The notes beneath the pieces were generated by a model. It was not told where the DNA came from, did no database searches, and saw only the letters and a list, made by a program, of their open reading frames with translations. 64,000 nt of DNA from Fratercula arctica (Eukaryota > Chordata > Aves > Charadriiformes > Alcidae): the NCBI GenBank assembly GCA_947846985.1, contig CANTUZ010000025.1, positions 11,096,100 to 11,160,099 of the forward strand, in the 5' to 3' direction. Shown piece by piece: positions 20,942 to 29,990 of this stretch. Numbering within the stretch: the stretch's first letter is position 1; each line of letters begins with the position of its first letter. The position numbers were made by a program, and so were the translations under genes.

Positions 20942-22468
20942 ATGGGACAAAAGATAAGTAAAAAGAGTCCCAGGGAAAAGGGGAGCGAGAAAGTGCCAGC
21001 AGATATACCCCAAGACAGTCCCTTGGGGATAAAATTGGCTAATTGGAATATTGATCCGGATACTAAAAATAAGGATAAGGTTAAAATGATTCAGTATTGT
21101 ATGATAGAATGGACAAAGGAACCTATATGACCAGACCATTTGTATTGGCCTAGGTATGGGTCCTTTGAAGGGTGGATATGCCAGGCTTTAAACCTTTATG
21201 TAAACTCTAAAGAATCATTCAGCCCAGAGGAGAGTGAATATGCCTCCTGCTGGAAAGGGGAGATCTGGCCAAAAGGAATTAGTACCTTTAAAATATCTGA
21301 GATCTCAAGGGAAGAAAAGGAGAAGCGGTGGGATCCTCTGGAAGTTTTGCCCCCTCCCTACCACCTCCCTCCAACAGCTCCCCCTTCTCCTGGAAAAGAG
21401 CTGACACCTAGTGCTAGGGGAAGGTCGGACAGGTCCCAGAGGTTACGGAGGAAAACTTCTGTTAAAGTAAAGGAATCGGAAGACCAAGACACAGTGCAAG
21501 AAACACCAGGAATTAGTTTATTCCCCTTAAGGGAAGTACCCCTGGGGGGAGCACAAGGGGGGATAGGATTTGTAAACGTCCCTTTGACTTCCACTGAAGT
21601 CAGGAACTTTAAAAAGGAATTGAAAGGGTTACTGGAAGATCCAATAGGCCTGTCAGAACAATTAGACCAATTCCTAGGCCCTAGTATTTATACCTGGGAG
21701 GAAATGCAGTCGGTAATAAGTATAATATTTTCTCCCGAAGAACGGCAAATGATTAGAACAGCTGGGATGAGAATTTGGGAAAGGGAAAATCAGCAAGGCC
21801 CACCTGGGGACCAGAAGATGCCAATAGTACACCCAAATTGGAATCAAAATGATGTAGAGGGTCGTAGGAACATGAGTGATTACCGAAATTTAATTATTAA
21901 AGGTATAAAAGAAGCCGCCCCTAGGGGGCAGAATGTAACCAAAGCGTTCGATGGGCAGCAGGGAAGGGAGGAAACCCCGACCGAATGGCTTGAAAGGCTG
22001 CGACGTAACATGAGACAGTACTCGGGAATAGATTCAGAGAGTCCCGCGGGGCAAACATTACTGAGAGTTCAATTTGTTACACACGCCTGGCCAGACATTC
22101 GAAGAAAATTAGAGAAACTAGAGGATTGGCAGGATCGGGGCCTGAACGAGTTATTGAGGGAAGCTCAGAAAGTATATGTACGAAGGGATGAGGAGAAGGC
22201 TAAAGCAAAAGCTAAAATCATGGTAGCCACCCTGAGGGAAGGAAATATTCAGAAAAATCCCAGGGTGATGGGGGGGGTGGGACGGAATCCTGAAAGGCGG
22301 GAGGAGACTTTTAGACGGAATCTGATCCCTCCCAGAAGGGGACCATCGGGAGCTGAAAAAAGGAACGAAGGAAGTGGGTGTTTCTATTGTGGGAAACTTG
22401 GGCATTTTAAGAAGGAATGTCCTCAGAGGGATAAAGATCAGAAAATATTTAGAGAAATTGAGGATTAG
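20942..22468 (+). pseudogene. gag: gag of the gamma provirus (one nonsense codon)
   Basis: The frame has 508 codons from ATG 20942 to TAG 22466-22468. MGQKIS at the N terminus fits myristoylation. Codon 63 is TGA (21128-21130) in the matrix region, and the frame is otherwise open. PPPY (21350-21361) is a late-domain motif. The capsid part includes a major homology region (EETPTEWLERLRR, about 21965-22005) with REAQKVYVRRDEEKAKAKAK after it. Nucleocapsid has one C-X2-C-X4-H-X4-C knuckle (22379-22420). The order matrix, PPPY-containing p12-like part, capsid, nucleocapsid is that of gammaretroviruses. The TGA would truncate Gag to 62 residues, and the next in-frame ATG is 21140. Confidence 0.93.
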
Positions 22469-25400
22469 GGGTGTCAGGGGCTCTACCTCCTGGGGGATAG
22501 CTATCACCTTGAGCCCTTGATAAACCTAAGAGTGGGTCCCCAGGAGGAAGTATTAGAATTTCTAGTAGATACAGGAGCTGAGCGAACTTGTGTTTGTAAC
22601 ATACCTAAAGGATGCATTATAAGTAAAGAAGTAATTAATGTAAGGGGAGCAAAAGGGGAAAGTTTTAAAGCCCCAGTGATCAAGCAGGTGGTTTTTGAAG
22701 GTAATGACAAAATAGGTGTAGGGAATATCTTGTTAGTGCCTGGAGCTGGGTGCAATTTGTTAGGAAGAGACTTGCAGATCCAGCTGGGGGTTGGAGTAAT
22801 CCCCGAGGAGGGGAAAATGATTGCAAAAATATTGAGATTAAGTCAGGAAGACGAATCCAAAATTAATCAGCAAGTTTGGGCTGCAGCCGGTAACAGAGGA
22901 GGTCTAAATATCCAACCAATCAAAGTCTCTATAGAAAGGGAAAATCACCCCATACGAGTCAGGCAGTACCCCATTTCAATGGAGGGAAAAAAAAGGCCTC
23001 CAACCAGTAATTGAAGGACTCATCTCTGATGGGACCCTCGAACCCTGTATGTCTCCTCATAACACTCCTATCCTACCTGTAAAGAAACCTGACGGGACAT
23101 ATAGGTTGGTGCAAGACTTACGGGAAGTAAATAAGAGAACTCTGACTCGGTACCCTGTTGTACCGAACCCTTATACCCTTCTGAGCAAAGTTCCCCCGGA
23201 ACATAGCTGGTTCAGTGTGGTGGATTTAAAAGATGCATTTTGGGCATGTCCCCTGGCTGAGGAAAGTCGAGATATCTTTGCTTTTGAATGGGAGGACCCA
23301 AACACCGGACGTAAACAGCAGCTTAGATGGACAAAGCTACCTCAAGGGTTTACGGAGTCTCCCAACCTGTTTGGACAGGCTATGGAAGAGCTGTTACAAT
23401 CTTTTCACACCCCTCCGAAAACTCAAGTCACTCAGTATGTAGATGACTTATTAATATCAGGGGAAAAAGAAAATTTAGTCCGAGAAGTAACAATTCAGTT
23501 ATTAAACTTTTTAGGAGAGAAAGGTTTAAGGGTTTCCAAGGGAAAGTTACAATTTGTAGAACCTGAAGTACGATACTTAGGGCATATAATAAGTCAGGGA
23601 AGCCGTAAATTAAACCCCGAGAGGATTGCCGGAATAATATCCCTCCCACCCCCAGCTACAAGAAGAGAAGTAAGAAAGTTATTAGGACTACTAGGGTACT
23701 GTAGATTATGGATCGAGGGGTATACCCAGGCGGTGAAATTTTTATATGAGAAATTGACGGGGGAAGATAAGATAGAATGGACACAGAATGACAAAGAAAA
23801 ACTAGAAGAACTAAAGTCAAAACTGATAAAAGCTCCGGTCCTGAGCCTACTGTCATTAGAGAAACCCTTCTATTTGTTTGTCAATGTGGAAGATGGGATA
23901 GCCCGTGGAATTCTGGCCCAGGAATAGGGAGGGGTGAGGAAACCGGTGGCGTATTTATCAAAATTATTAGATCCAGTCAGCCGAGGTTGGCCAATATGCA
24001 TCCAAGCGGTAGCCGCTACCTCGATACTAGTGGAAGAAAGTCGAAAACTCACTTTCAGGGGTAAGCTAATAGTTCACACTCCACACACTGTACGGAATAT
24101 CTTAAATCAGAAAGCAGATAAATGGTTGATGGATTCTAGGATGTTGAAATATGAGACTATCTTACTAGACAACGAAGACCTAACCTTGGTAACAGATAAG
24201 AATCAAAATCCTGCCCAGTTTCTATATGGGGAACCTAAAGAGGAACTAGTACACGATTGTTTAGAAGTAATAAATTATCAGACAAAAATTAGAGAAGATT
24301 TGACCGACCAAGCCCTATCAGTAGGAGAAAAGATATACATAGATGGATCATCTAGGTGTATACAAGGGAAAAGAATGTCTGGGTATGCAATAATAGATGG
24401 GAGTAACATGACGATTATAGAAAAAGGAAAACTGCCATCTAATTGGTCTGCTCAAAGTTGTGAGTTATATGCCTTAAAAAGGGCATTAGAATTTCTAGCA
24501 CATAAGGAAGGAACTATTTATACAGATTCTAGATATGCATTTGGGGTGGTACATACTTTTGGAAAAATCTGGGAAGAAAGAGGATTATTAACTTCAAAAG
24601 GAAAAGGACTAGTTCACGAGGGGTTAATATTGGAGGTATTAGAAGCTTTAACTCTACCTAAGGAAATTGCAGTAGTCCATGTAAAGGGACATCAGAACGG
24701 ATTAACACCAGAGATAAGGGGAAATAATCTAGCAGACCAAGAGGCGAAAGAGGCTGCTGAAAATGGGGAAGAGAAATTATTAGTTGTTCAACAAAGAAAA
24801 GAGGAGCGAGATAATATTCCTCAATTCACTGAAGCTGAAGAAAAGGAATTGACTAGAATAGGAGGAGAAAAGACTCCGGAAGGAAAATGGGTGTTGTCTG
24901 ATGGGCGTCAGATAGTAAATAAAATATTAGCGAGAAAAATATTGGAGGAATTGCATAGAGAAACCCACTGGGGAACACAGGCCATTTGCGATCACTTTCT
25001 TAGAAAATTTGGATGCATAGGAGTGTTTGGAGTAGCTAAACAAATCACCGATAGGTGTATAACTTGCCAAAAGGTAAATAAAAAGGTAATGAGAAAACCC
25101 ATCCATGGAGGGCGGGAGTTGGCCTTACGCCCCTTTCAGAGTATACAAGTGGATTTTACAGAACTTCCACAAGTCCAAAGGTGGAAGTTCCTCTTGGTAT
25201 TAGTAGACCATCTTACCCATTGGGTGGAGGCAATTCCAGTCACTAGAACATCGGCTAATGTAGTAACAAAGATCCTGCTAGAACAAATTATTCCTAGATA
25301 TGGAATGGTTCATAGAATAGACTCTGACAGAGGAACGCATTTTACCTCCAAAATAATCACCCAGACAACTCAAGCCTTAGGTACTCAATGGGAGTTACAC

Positions 25401-25976
25401 ACTCCATGGCATCCCCAAAGCTCAGGAAGGGTTGAACGAATGAATCAGACTTTAAAAAAGGCGTTAACCAAATTAATGATAGAAACTCAACTGTCATGGG
25501 TCAAGTGCCTCCCTTTAGCATTACTCAGGGTTCGAACTCAACTCAGAACGGATCTTGGAGTCTCTCCCTATGAAATGATGTTTGGTTTGCCCTTCTTGGC
25601 TTCACAGCAGGAAATGGCTACTTATGAAGGAGGGGAGGCTAGTATTAAACAATATGTAATGCAGATTGCAAAGAATTTGGAACAACTAAGACATAAAGGG
25701 TTGCTCCCACAAACTACCCTGTTGGATTTTAAGATCCATAATATTAAAATTGGAGAATGGGTTTTAGTAAAAACATGGAGAGAGCAATCTTTAACTCCCC
25801 AATGGGAAGGTCCCTTTCAGGTGCTGTTGACTACGGAAGCTGCAGTACGGACAAAGGAAAAAGGGTGGACTCACGCCAGCAGAAGAAAAGGACCAGTAGA
25901 AGAACCTAGAGACTGGACTCTGACTTCAGCTCCCGGGGACACCAGACTCACCTTAAAACGCCAACCAACGCGGTGA
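22469..25976 (+). pseudogene. pol: pro-pol of the gamma provirus (two breaks)
   Basis: It continues in the gag frame after TAG 22466-22468, the arrangement used for stop-codon readthrough in murine leukaemia virus. Protease has LVDTGAERT (DTGA 22568-22579). RT has LPQGF and YVDD (23436-23447). RNase H has YIDGSS, ELYAL, YTDSRYAF and NNLADQEA. Integrase has a zinc-binding HHCC stretch (THWGTQAICDHF ... CITC), then QVDFTE, DSDRGTHF and GRVERMNQ for the catalytic triad, and a WEGPF motif near the end. Two breaks are visible: the frame moves by one base at the A run 22987-22994, and an in-frame TAG lies at 23925-23927. The end at 25976 is where gammaretroviral pol is expected to stop. Confidence 0.93.
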
Positions 25977-25979
25977 TGT

Positions 25980-26744
25980 ATGGGAGAGGAACTGAATAAT
26001 AACTTAGAAATCACAGAAACTTGGGGAGTGAAACCGGAACTTTATCGTTGGTTTCGGGTACAGCCGGGACAAACCTTAAGGAAAATTAGATATCCTCCTT
26101 GGGGGAGAGCACTCCCGCTACAGACAGGAGGGTCAGGATTGTATAAAACTGAAAACTTGCTGTTTGCACTTGCATGTGATCTATATAAAGAAGATAGTCG
26201 GCTATATCCTAACCTTGAGGAAGAACTACAGCCCCCTCCAGTACCCCGTAGTATACCTTGTCTGATACATCCCTATGCTAGACATCATAGTTGGGTAAAG
26301 TGCGAATGCTTAGGTTGTAAGCAAAATTGGTATTACCATTCATCCCGAAGACATCCCTTCTGTTTAAATTGCCGGAAGCAAAATTCGAGTTTGGCTCAAA
26401 CTCAGATACAATATGCCAATATCGTAACATTAATTTGTGGGTGGGAATTGCTAGTGCCGGTTCTGTGGGAAATTCCTGAAGAATGGTGGGAAACAGTGGT
26501 CTCTAGGTGTAAAAAAACGATTCGCTTGGAAAAAGAGATAAGAACCCTACCTGCTACAAGAGCCAGGGATACCGAATCAAAAGGGGATGGAGGGCAAGAC
26601 CAGGTTGGCCACTGTACTCGCTGCCAAGAAGAATTATTTCTCGGCTGTTGGAAGCACCCCAATAGGCATGAGAGGCAGGAGTATAAGCCATACTGGACCT
26701 CCACTCCTCGTATTGTTATTAACGGTATCCTTAGTACCCAGTAA
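25980..26744 (+). CDS. Unidentified ORF between pol and env, Cys-rich
   Basis: This intact frame of 254 codons begins ATG three bases after the pol stop, in the same frame as pol, and its last 158 bases overlap env in another frame. I do not recognise the protein. It has two candidate zinc-binding clusters: C110-X2-C113-X14-C128-X2-C131 (an extra Cys at 108) and C212-X2-C215-X7-C223-X2-H226. Between them lies a Trp-rich hydrophobic part (about residues 146-166, WELLVPVLWEIPEEWW) and a basic segment (about 172-185). The N-terminal third is Pro/Tyr/Arg-rich. There is no clear signal peptide. The start context is poor (T at -3, G at +4). Standard gammaretroviruses have no gene here, so an accessory protein is plausible. 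Chance openness in a young insertion is the alternative. Confidence 0.7.
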   Translation: MGEELNNNLEITETWGVKPELYRWFRVQPGQTLRKIRYPPWGRALPLQTGGSGLYKTENLLFALACDLYKEDSRLYPNLEEELQPPPVPRSIPCLIHPYARHHSWVKCECLGCKQNWYYHSSRRHPFCLNCRKQNSSLAQTQIQYANIVTLICGWELLVPVLWEIPEEWWETVVSRCKKTIRLEKEIRTLPATRARDTESKGDGGQDQVGHCTRCQEELFLGCWKHPNRHERQEYKPYWTSTPRIVINGILSTQ

Positions 26745-28527
26745 CGAATGCATGAAGTGTTACCAGCAGGTCTCCTGGAATAAGAAGATGGTTTCCACTA
26801 TGACAATGCATTCACATATCAACAGCCACTGTTATAACCGCCATGAGCTAACAGTGTGCAAATACGACCAACGCGAATATTGGGTTGGGAAGAATTTAGG
26901 AATAGGCGGAACAAGACTAGGAGTACATTGTCCTAGAGGGGAACAATGGCTCTGCTTTACTAAAGCTGGGCATTGGGACATATCAGACGGAGGTGGAGTA
27001 CAAGATATGATAAAAGCTGAAATAGTGAAAAATAAAATAGAGCAAATTAAAAAAAGAATAGTTCCAAGATTTGATGGAGAATTGTATGCAAAAATCAGAA
27101 AGCAGTTGGAGGAAGAAATAGGACTGCCAACATTAGGAAAGAATTTGTTTGTAGATTTGGGGGAAAGAATAAGCAGGGAATTAAATGTAACAAATTGCTG
27201 GATTTGCGGAGGGCCTTTAATGACGGAAGAGTGGCCTTGGAAAGGGAGCAGTTTAGGGCCAGTGGAACTCCTTAAATGGAATCGTACCAGTAGCACACGA
27301 GAAGACCGACCTGAAGGATGGATTTTGAGTTCTAACACAATAGGGGAAGAATGCCTACGGAGAGAGGGTAAAAATTATTTAAAGAGTGTGGGACATTCTC
27401 CTTATAAAAGACTTAAAATCAGCAATGGGACTTCCACCTGGTGGTACCCAGGAAAGCCAAAATGGGTATGGGCCCTAAATAATGATACAGGAAATTGTGA
27501 GTATGACAGTATGACCAGACTTTTTAAATGTAAAAAACCAGTCCTAAACCCTTATCAAAACATTCCAGAAATATCCAAGTTTTGGGAAAATATAGCAGAG
27601 ACGCAGACAGAGTTTTGGAAAGCCCCTGAAGGGTTATTCTGGATATGCGGAAAAAGAGCTTATTCAGAACTACCTCCTAAGTGGAAGGGTAGCTGTACCC
27701 TTGGTATTATCCAGCCGGGATTTTTCTTATTGCCTGGACCAAAAGGAGATGACTTAGGAGTACCAGTATATGAGTCCTTAAAAAGAACTAAAAGAGATAT
27801 TATAGGAGGATTTCAAAGGTGGGGTGAAGAGGATTGGCCTCCTGAACGGATAATCCAAGTATACGGACCAGCCACTTGGGCTCAAGATGGCAGCTGGGGT
27901 TACCGGACTCCCATTTATATGTTAAACCGCATTATCCGACTACAGGCGGTTGTAGAAATAGTATCTAATAGAACAACTCGAGCAATAAATCTAATAACAA
28001 AACAGCAAAAACAAATGAGGGCTGCCATCTACCAAAACCGATTAGCCTTAGACTACTTATTGGCAGAAGAAGGGGGCGTTTGTGGAAAGTGGAACACTTC
28101 AGATTGTTGTCTAAAGATAGATGATAATGGGGATGCAATATTGGAACTAACGGAGGAAATCCGGAAAATTGCGCATGTACCGGTTCAAAAATGGGAATCT
28201 ATGTTAAATGATAATTGGTGGAATAATGTTTTTGGGGGAGCCTGGTGGAAGCAACTAGGCTACATTCTCTTATGTTCAGTCGCTGGATTATTATTTCTTC
28301 CTTGCTTAATCCCTTGTTTTATACGCTTAATTACAACAGTAGTCCAAAGCATGCAAGTAGTTTCCATACCCAAGAATCCAAAATTGGCAGCCTCAGGCTC
28401 AACTAAAAAGATAATGATATTAAGAAAAATAAGAAATACTCCACAACAATTGGAAGAAGCAGAATTGATCTATGAACAAAACAAGTGGATTAAGCAAAAT
28501 GAAAGTTATGGCTCAAGCCAAATGTAG
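26587..28527 (+). CDS. env: env of the gamma provirus, intact frame
   Basis: 646 codons are open. The first ATG (26587) has a good context (GGGATGG). A second ATG at 26668 (residue 28) directly precedes a hydrophobic stretch (PPLLVLLLTVSLVP) and gives a standard signal peptide; the first would give a long leader. SU contains a CWIC motif (27196-27207), like the CXXC of gamma-type SU. A furin-type site RTKR ends at residue 403 (27795). The next residues (DIIGGFQRW) are not a classical hydrophobic fusion peptide, which suggests an internal fusion loop. TM has QNRLALDYLLAEEGG followed by C499-X7-CC (28081-28110), one residue longer than the usual CX6CC. A membrane segment spans about residues 556-582, with a tail of about 64 residues. 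Confidence 0.92.
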   Translation: MEGKTRLATVLAAKKNYFSAVGSTPIGMRGRSISHTGPPLLVLLLTVSLVPSNECMKCYQQVSWNKKMVSTMTMHSHINSHCYNRHELTVCKYDQREYWVGKNLGIGGTRLGVHCPRGEQWLCFTKAGHWDISDGGGVQDMIKAEIVKNKIEQIKKRIVPRFDGELYAKIRKQLEEEIGLPTLGKNLFVDLGERISRELNVTNCWICGGPLMTEEWPWKGSSLGPVELLKWNRTSSTREDRPEGWILSSNTIGEECLRREGKNYLKSVGHSPYKRLKISNGTSTWWYPGKPKWVWALNNDTGNCEYDSMTRLFKCKKPVLNPYQNIPEISKFWENIAETQTEFWKAPEGLFWICGKRAYSELPPKWKGSCTLGIIQPGFFLLPGPKGDDLGVPVYESLKRTKRDIIGGFQRWGEEDWPPERIIQVYGPATWAQDGSWGYRTPIYMLNRIIRLQAVVEIVSNRTTRAINLITKQQKQMRAAIYQNRLALDYLLAEEGGVCGKWNTSDCCLKIDDNGDAILELTEEIRKIAHVPVQKWESMLNDNWWNNVFGGAWWKQLGYILLCSVAGLLFLPCLIPCFIRLITTVVQSMQVVSIPKNPKLAASGSTKKIMILRKIRNTPQQLEEAELIYEQNKWIKQNESYGSSQM

Positions 28528-28540
28528 TATAAAAGACGAA

Positions 28541-28550
28541 AGGGAGGAAT
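28541..28550 (+). promoter_or_regulatory. Polypurine tract
   Basis: AGGGAGGAAT immediately precedes the 3' LTR (TGTG at 28551) and follows the env stop by about 20 bases. It is the expected plus-strand DNA primer site. Confidence 0.85.
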
Positions 28551-29043
28551 TGTGAAAAATAGTGAAGGTATTGTTGGCTTTCGCAATAATAACAAGGCTA
28601 TAAATACTTGAATAATTAACCTTTAGTAAATTAGGAAACATGAGAAACCTTAAAGATAACAACTAACAGCAGCTATGAAGAAGAACATCTGAGAGAAACA
28701 AAAGAGAACTTCTCCAAGAGACCCCACAAATGATTAACAGAAGGAGACAGACGCATAGGAGAAGGGAGCTGATATGCATGGAAAAAGGGAACTGAAGATT
28801 ATCCTCAGAAACAATTGCCAGAAGGAAAGCACACAAATAGAAGAAAAAGGGATTAATGATAATCAATCATCATAAATCATTACTCTGATGCAATGTTGAA
28901 TGTATATAAGACATGGGTGAAGTATTAGCTGGTGTGCCTCTGACTTGAGTCATGCACCCAGCGCTGTGCTTTTACTTTATCGACTTTGTCCCTATAATAA
29001 AATAAGTGCCATTTCTGTTTAAGGAATCTGGCTGTTTATTACA
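28551..29043 (+). repeat. 3' LTR of the gamma provirus
   Basis: The LTR is 493 bp with the same ends as the 5' LTR. Two substitutions are seen (A/G in GGAAA(A/G)CACAC and G/A in CTTTT(G/A)CTTTA), plus the two indels noted for the 5' LTR. AATAAA lies at 28996-29001. Confidence 0.95.
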
Positions 29044-29239
29044 CTGGTATAGTTTTCCCACTGTGCTTTGATCTTCTTCCACAACAGGCCAGGATTCTCA
29101 AGCAGATAGATAAGGTGTCCCTGAGTCCATTACAGACTGATGTCATCTAAGTGTTTTTCTTGCAAGCACCCAAGACTGAATAACAACTAGTGTGATAGAT
29201 GTGTTTTCCAGCACCCAGGTGCGAGTCCCTTGAGCGTAT
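29044..29239. other. Right flank of the gamma provirus
   Basis: This directly continues the sequence interrupted at 19786 (CTGG repeated). I see no secure protein match. It is probably more of the older ERV sequence on the minus strand. Confidence 0.4.
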
Positions 29240-29990
29240 TTACAATCCTCCTTGCTGATCTTCTGTTGCTTTCCCATATTCCATCCCCCCCCGCTCAAGA
29301 GACCGCTTCTGCTGGGGTTCATTTAGTCTTGCAGGGTATAACACCGAGTAATTTACAAAGGCGTGCAATAACATATATACATATAGGAAAAAAAAAACCA
29401 AAAACATATCTCTATAGTACTGCTTTGAATCAGGTGTCCTATTTCTCTTTTTCTGCTGCTTTCTTGTAGCGCGTATGGCATACTTTTGTGCTAACGCAGC
29501 ACATTTCCCTTCTAATTGTTCCTGCTTGGTTTTTTTGTTGGTTTTTTTTTTTTTTTTTTTTTTTCTCATCACTTACGGCTGACATAAAAGTCTGCCTTTG
29601 CAACAAGAGCTCACCCTTAAGTTTCTCCTTTTCCTACAGAGCATCCTATAGATTTTGGCTCAACTCCTTTTCCCGATCAACCATGATTTTATAGGCAAAC
29701 AACAAACAACCAGCCATACGCCCTGCATGGGCGAGCCGTTCCCGAGAGCATAAGTGTGTCAGCTGGTGAACCCCCCCCCCCCCAATATTTCAGGACTTCC
29801 ATTGGTTCTACGGCCCCCCAGGGTTCTGGCTCCACACGAGTGCAGGTTTCCTACTTATCCTACAAGTACACCATGGCTCCACAGTCCACCCTGGTCTATC
29901 TACCTGGGGCACGCTTGCCTCCTCCTTGTCCTTACGTCTAAAAACTGTGTATATACAAACTCTTCGCTCAAATACACACATCTTGATTTG
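29240..29990 (-). pseudogene. Possible old retroviral gag remnant
   Basis: On the minus strand 29580-29760 reads LAHAGRMAGCLLFAYKIMVDREKEL and then EKEKLKGELLLQRQ with two stops between. This has a coiled-coil-like charge pattern as in the gag remnant at 17875-17995. Upstream is EPWGAVEPMEVLKYW. A T run (29542-29564) and a C run (29771-29783) interrupt it. Retroviral origin is an inference from context and composition. It could belong to the same older ERV that the gamma provirus split. Confidence 0.3.

Larger units (their letters stand above)
19787..29043 (+). mobile_element. Gammaretrovirus-like endogenous provirus, full structure
   Basis: Order: 5' LTR (19787-20292), tRNA-Pro primer site, leader with 46-bp repeats, gag, TAG, pro-pol, an extra ORF, env, purine tract, 3' LTR (28551-29043). 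The flanks repeat CTGG (19783-19786, 29044-29047), the 4-bp duplication typical of gammaretroviruses. Class evidence is the proline primer site, PPPY, a single CCHC knuckle, the gamma-type major homology region, the in-frame TAG between gag and pro, YVDD in RT and a GPF-type motif in integrase. The LTRs differ at two positions plus two indels (9 and 4 bp), so integration is recent. Gag has one and pol two frame breaks, so the copy is defective. Confidence 0.95.

Noticed and set aside
20588..21139. 183-codon minus-strand open frame over the leader repeats
   Set aside because: It is made almost entirely by the 46-bp tandem repeat read antisense, with a Pro/Phe/Ser-rich periodic product and no motif. 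It is an artefact of the repeats.
22466..22468. TAG at the gag end as a damaging mutation
   Set aside because: Gag and pro are in the same frame on both sides and the following GGGTGTCAGG context is like the natural readthrough site in murine leukaemia virus.
29240..29572. Lys-rich 110-codon minus-strand frame
   Set aside because: The Lys run is the complement of the T23 run at 29542-29564, so there is no support for a protein.
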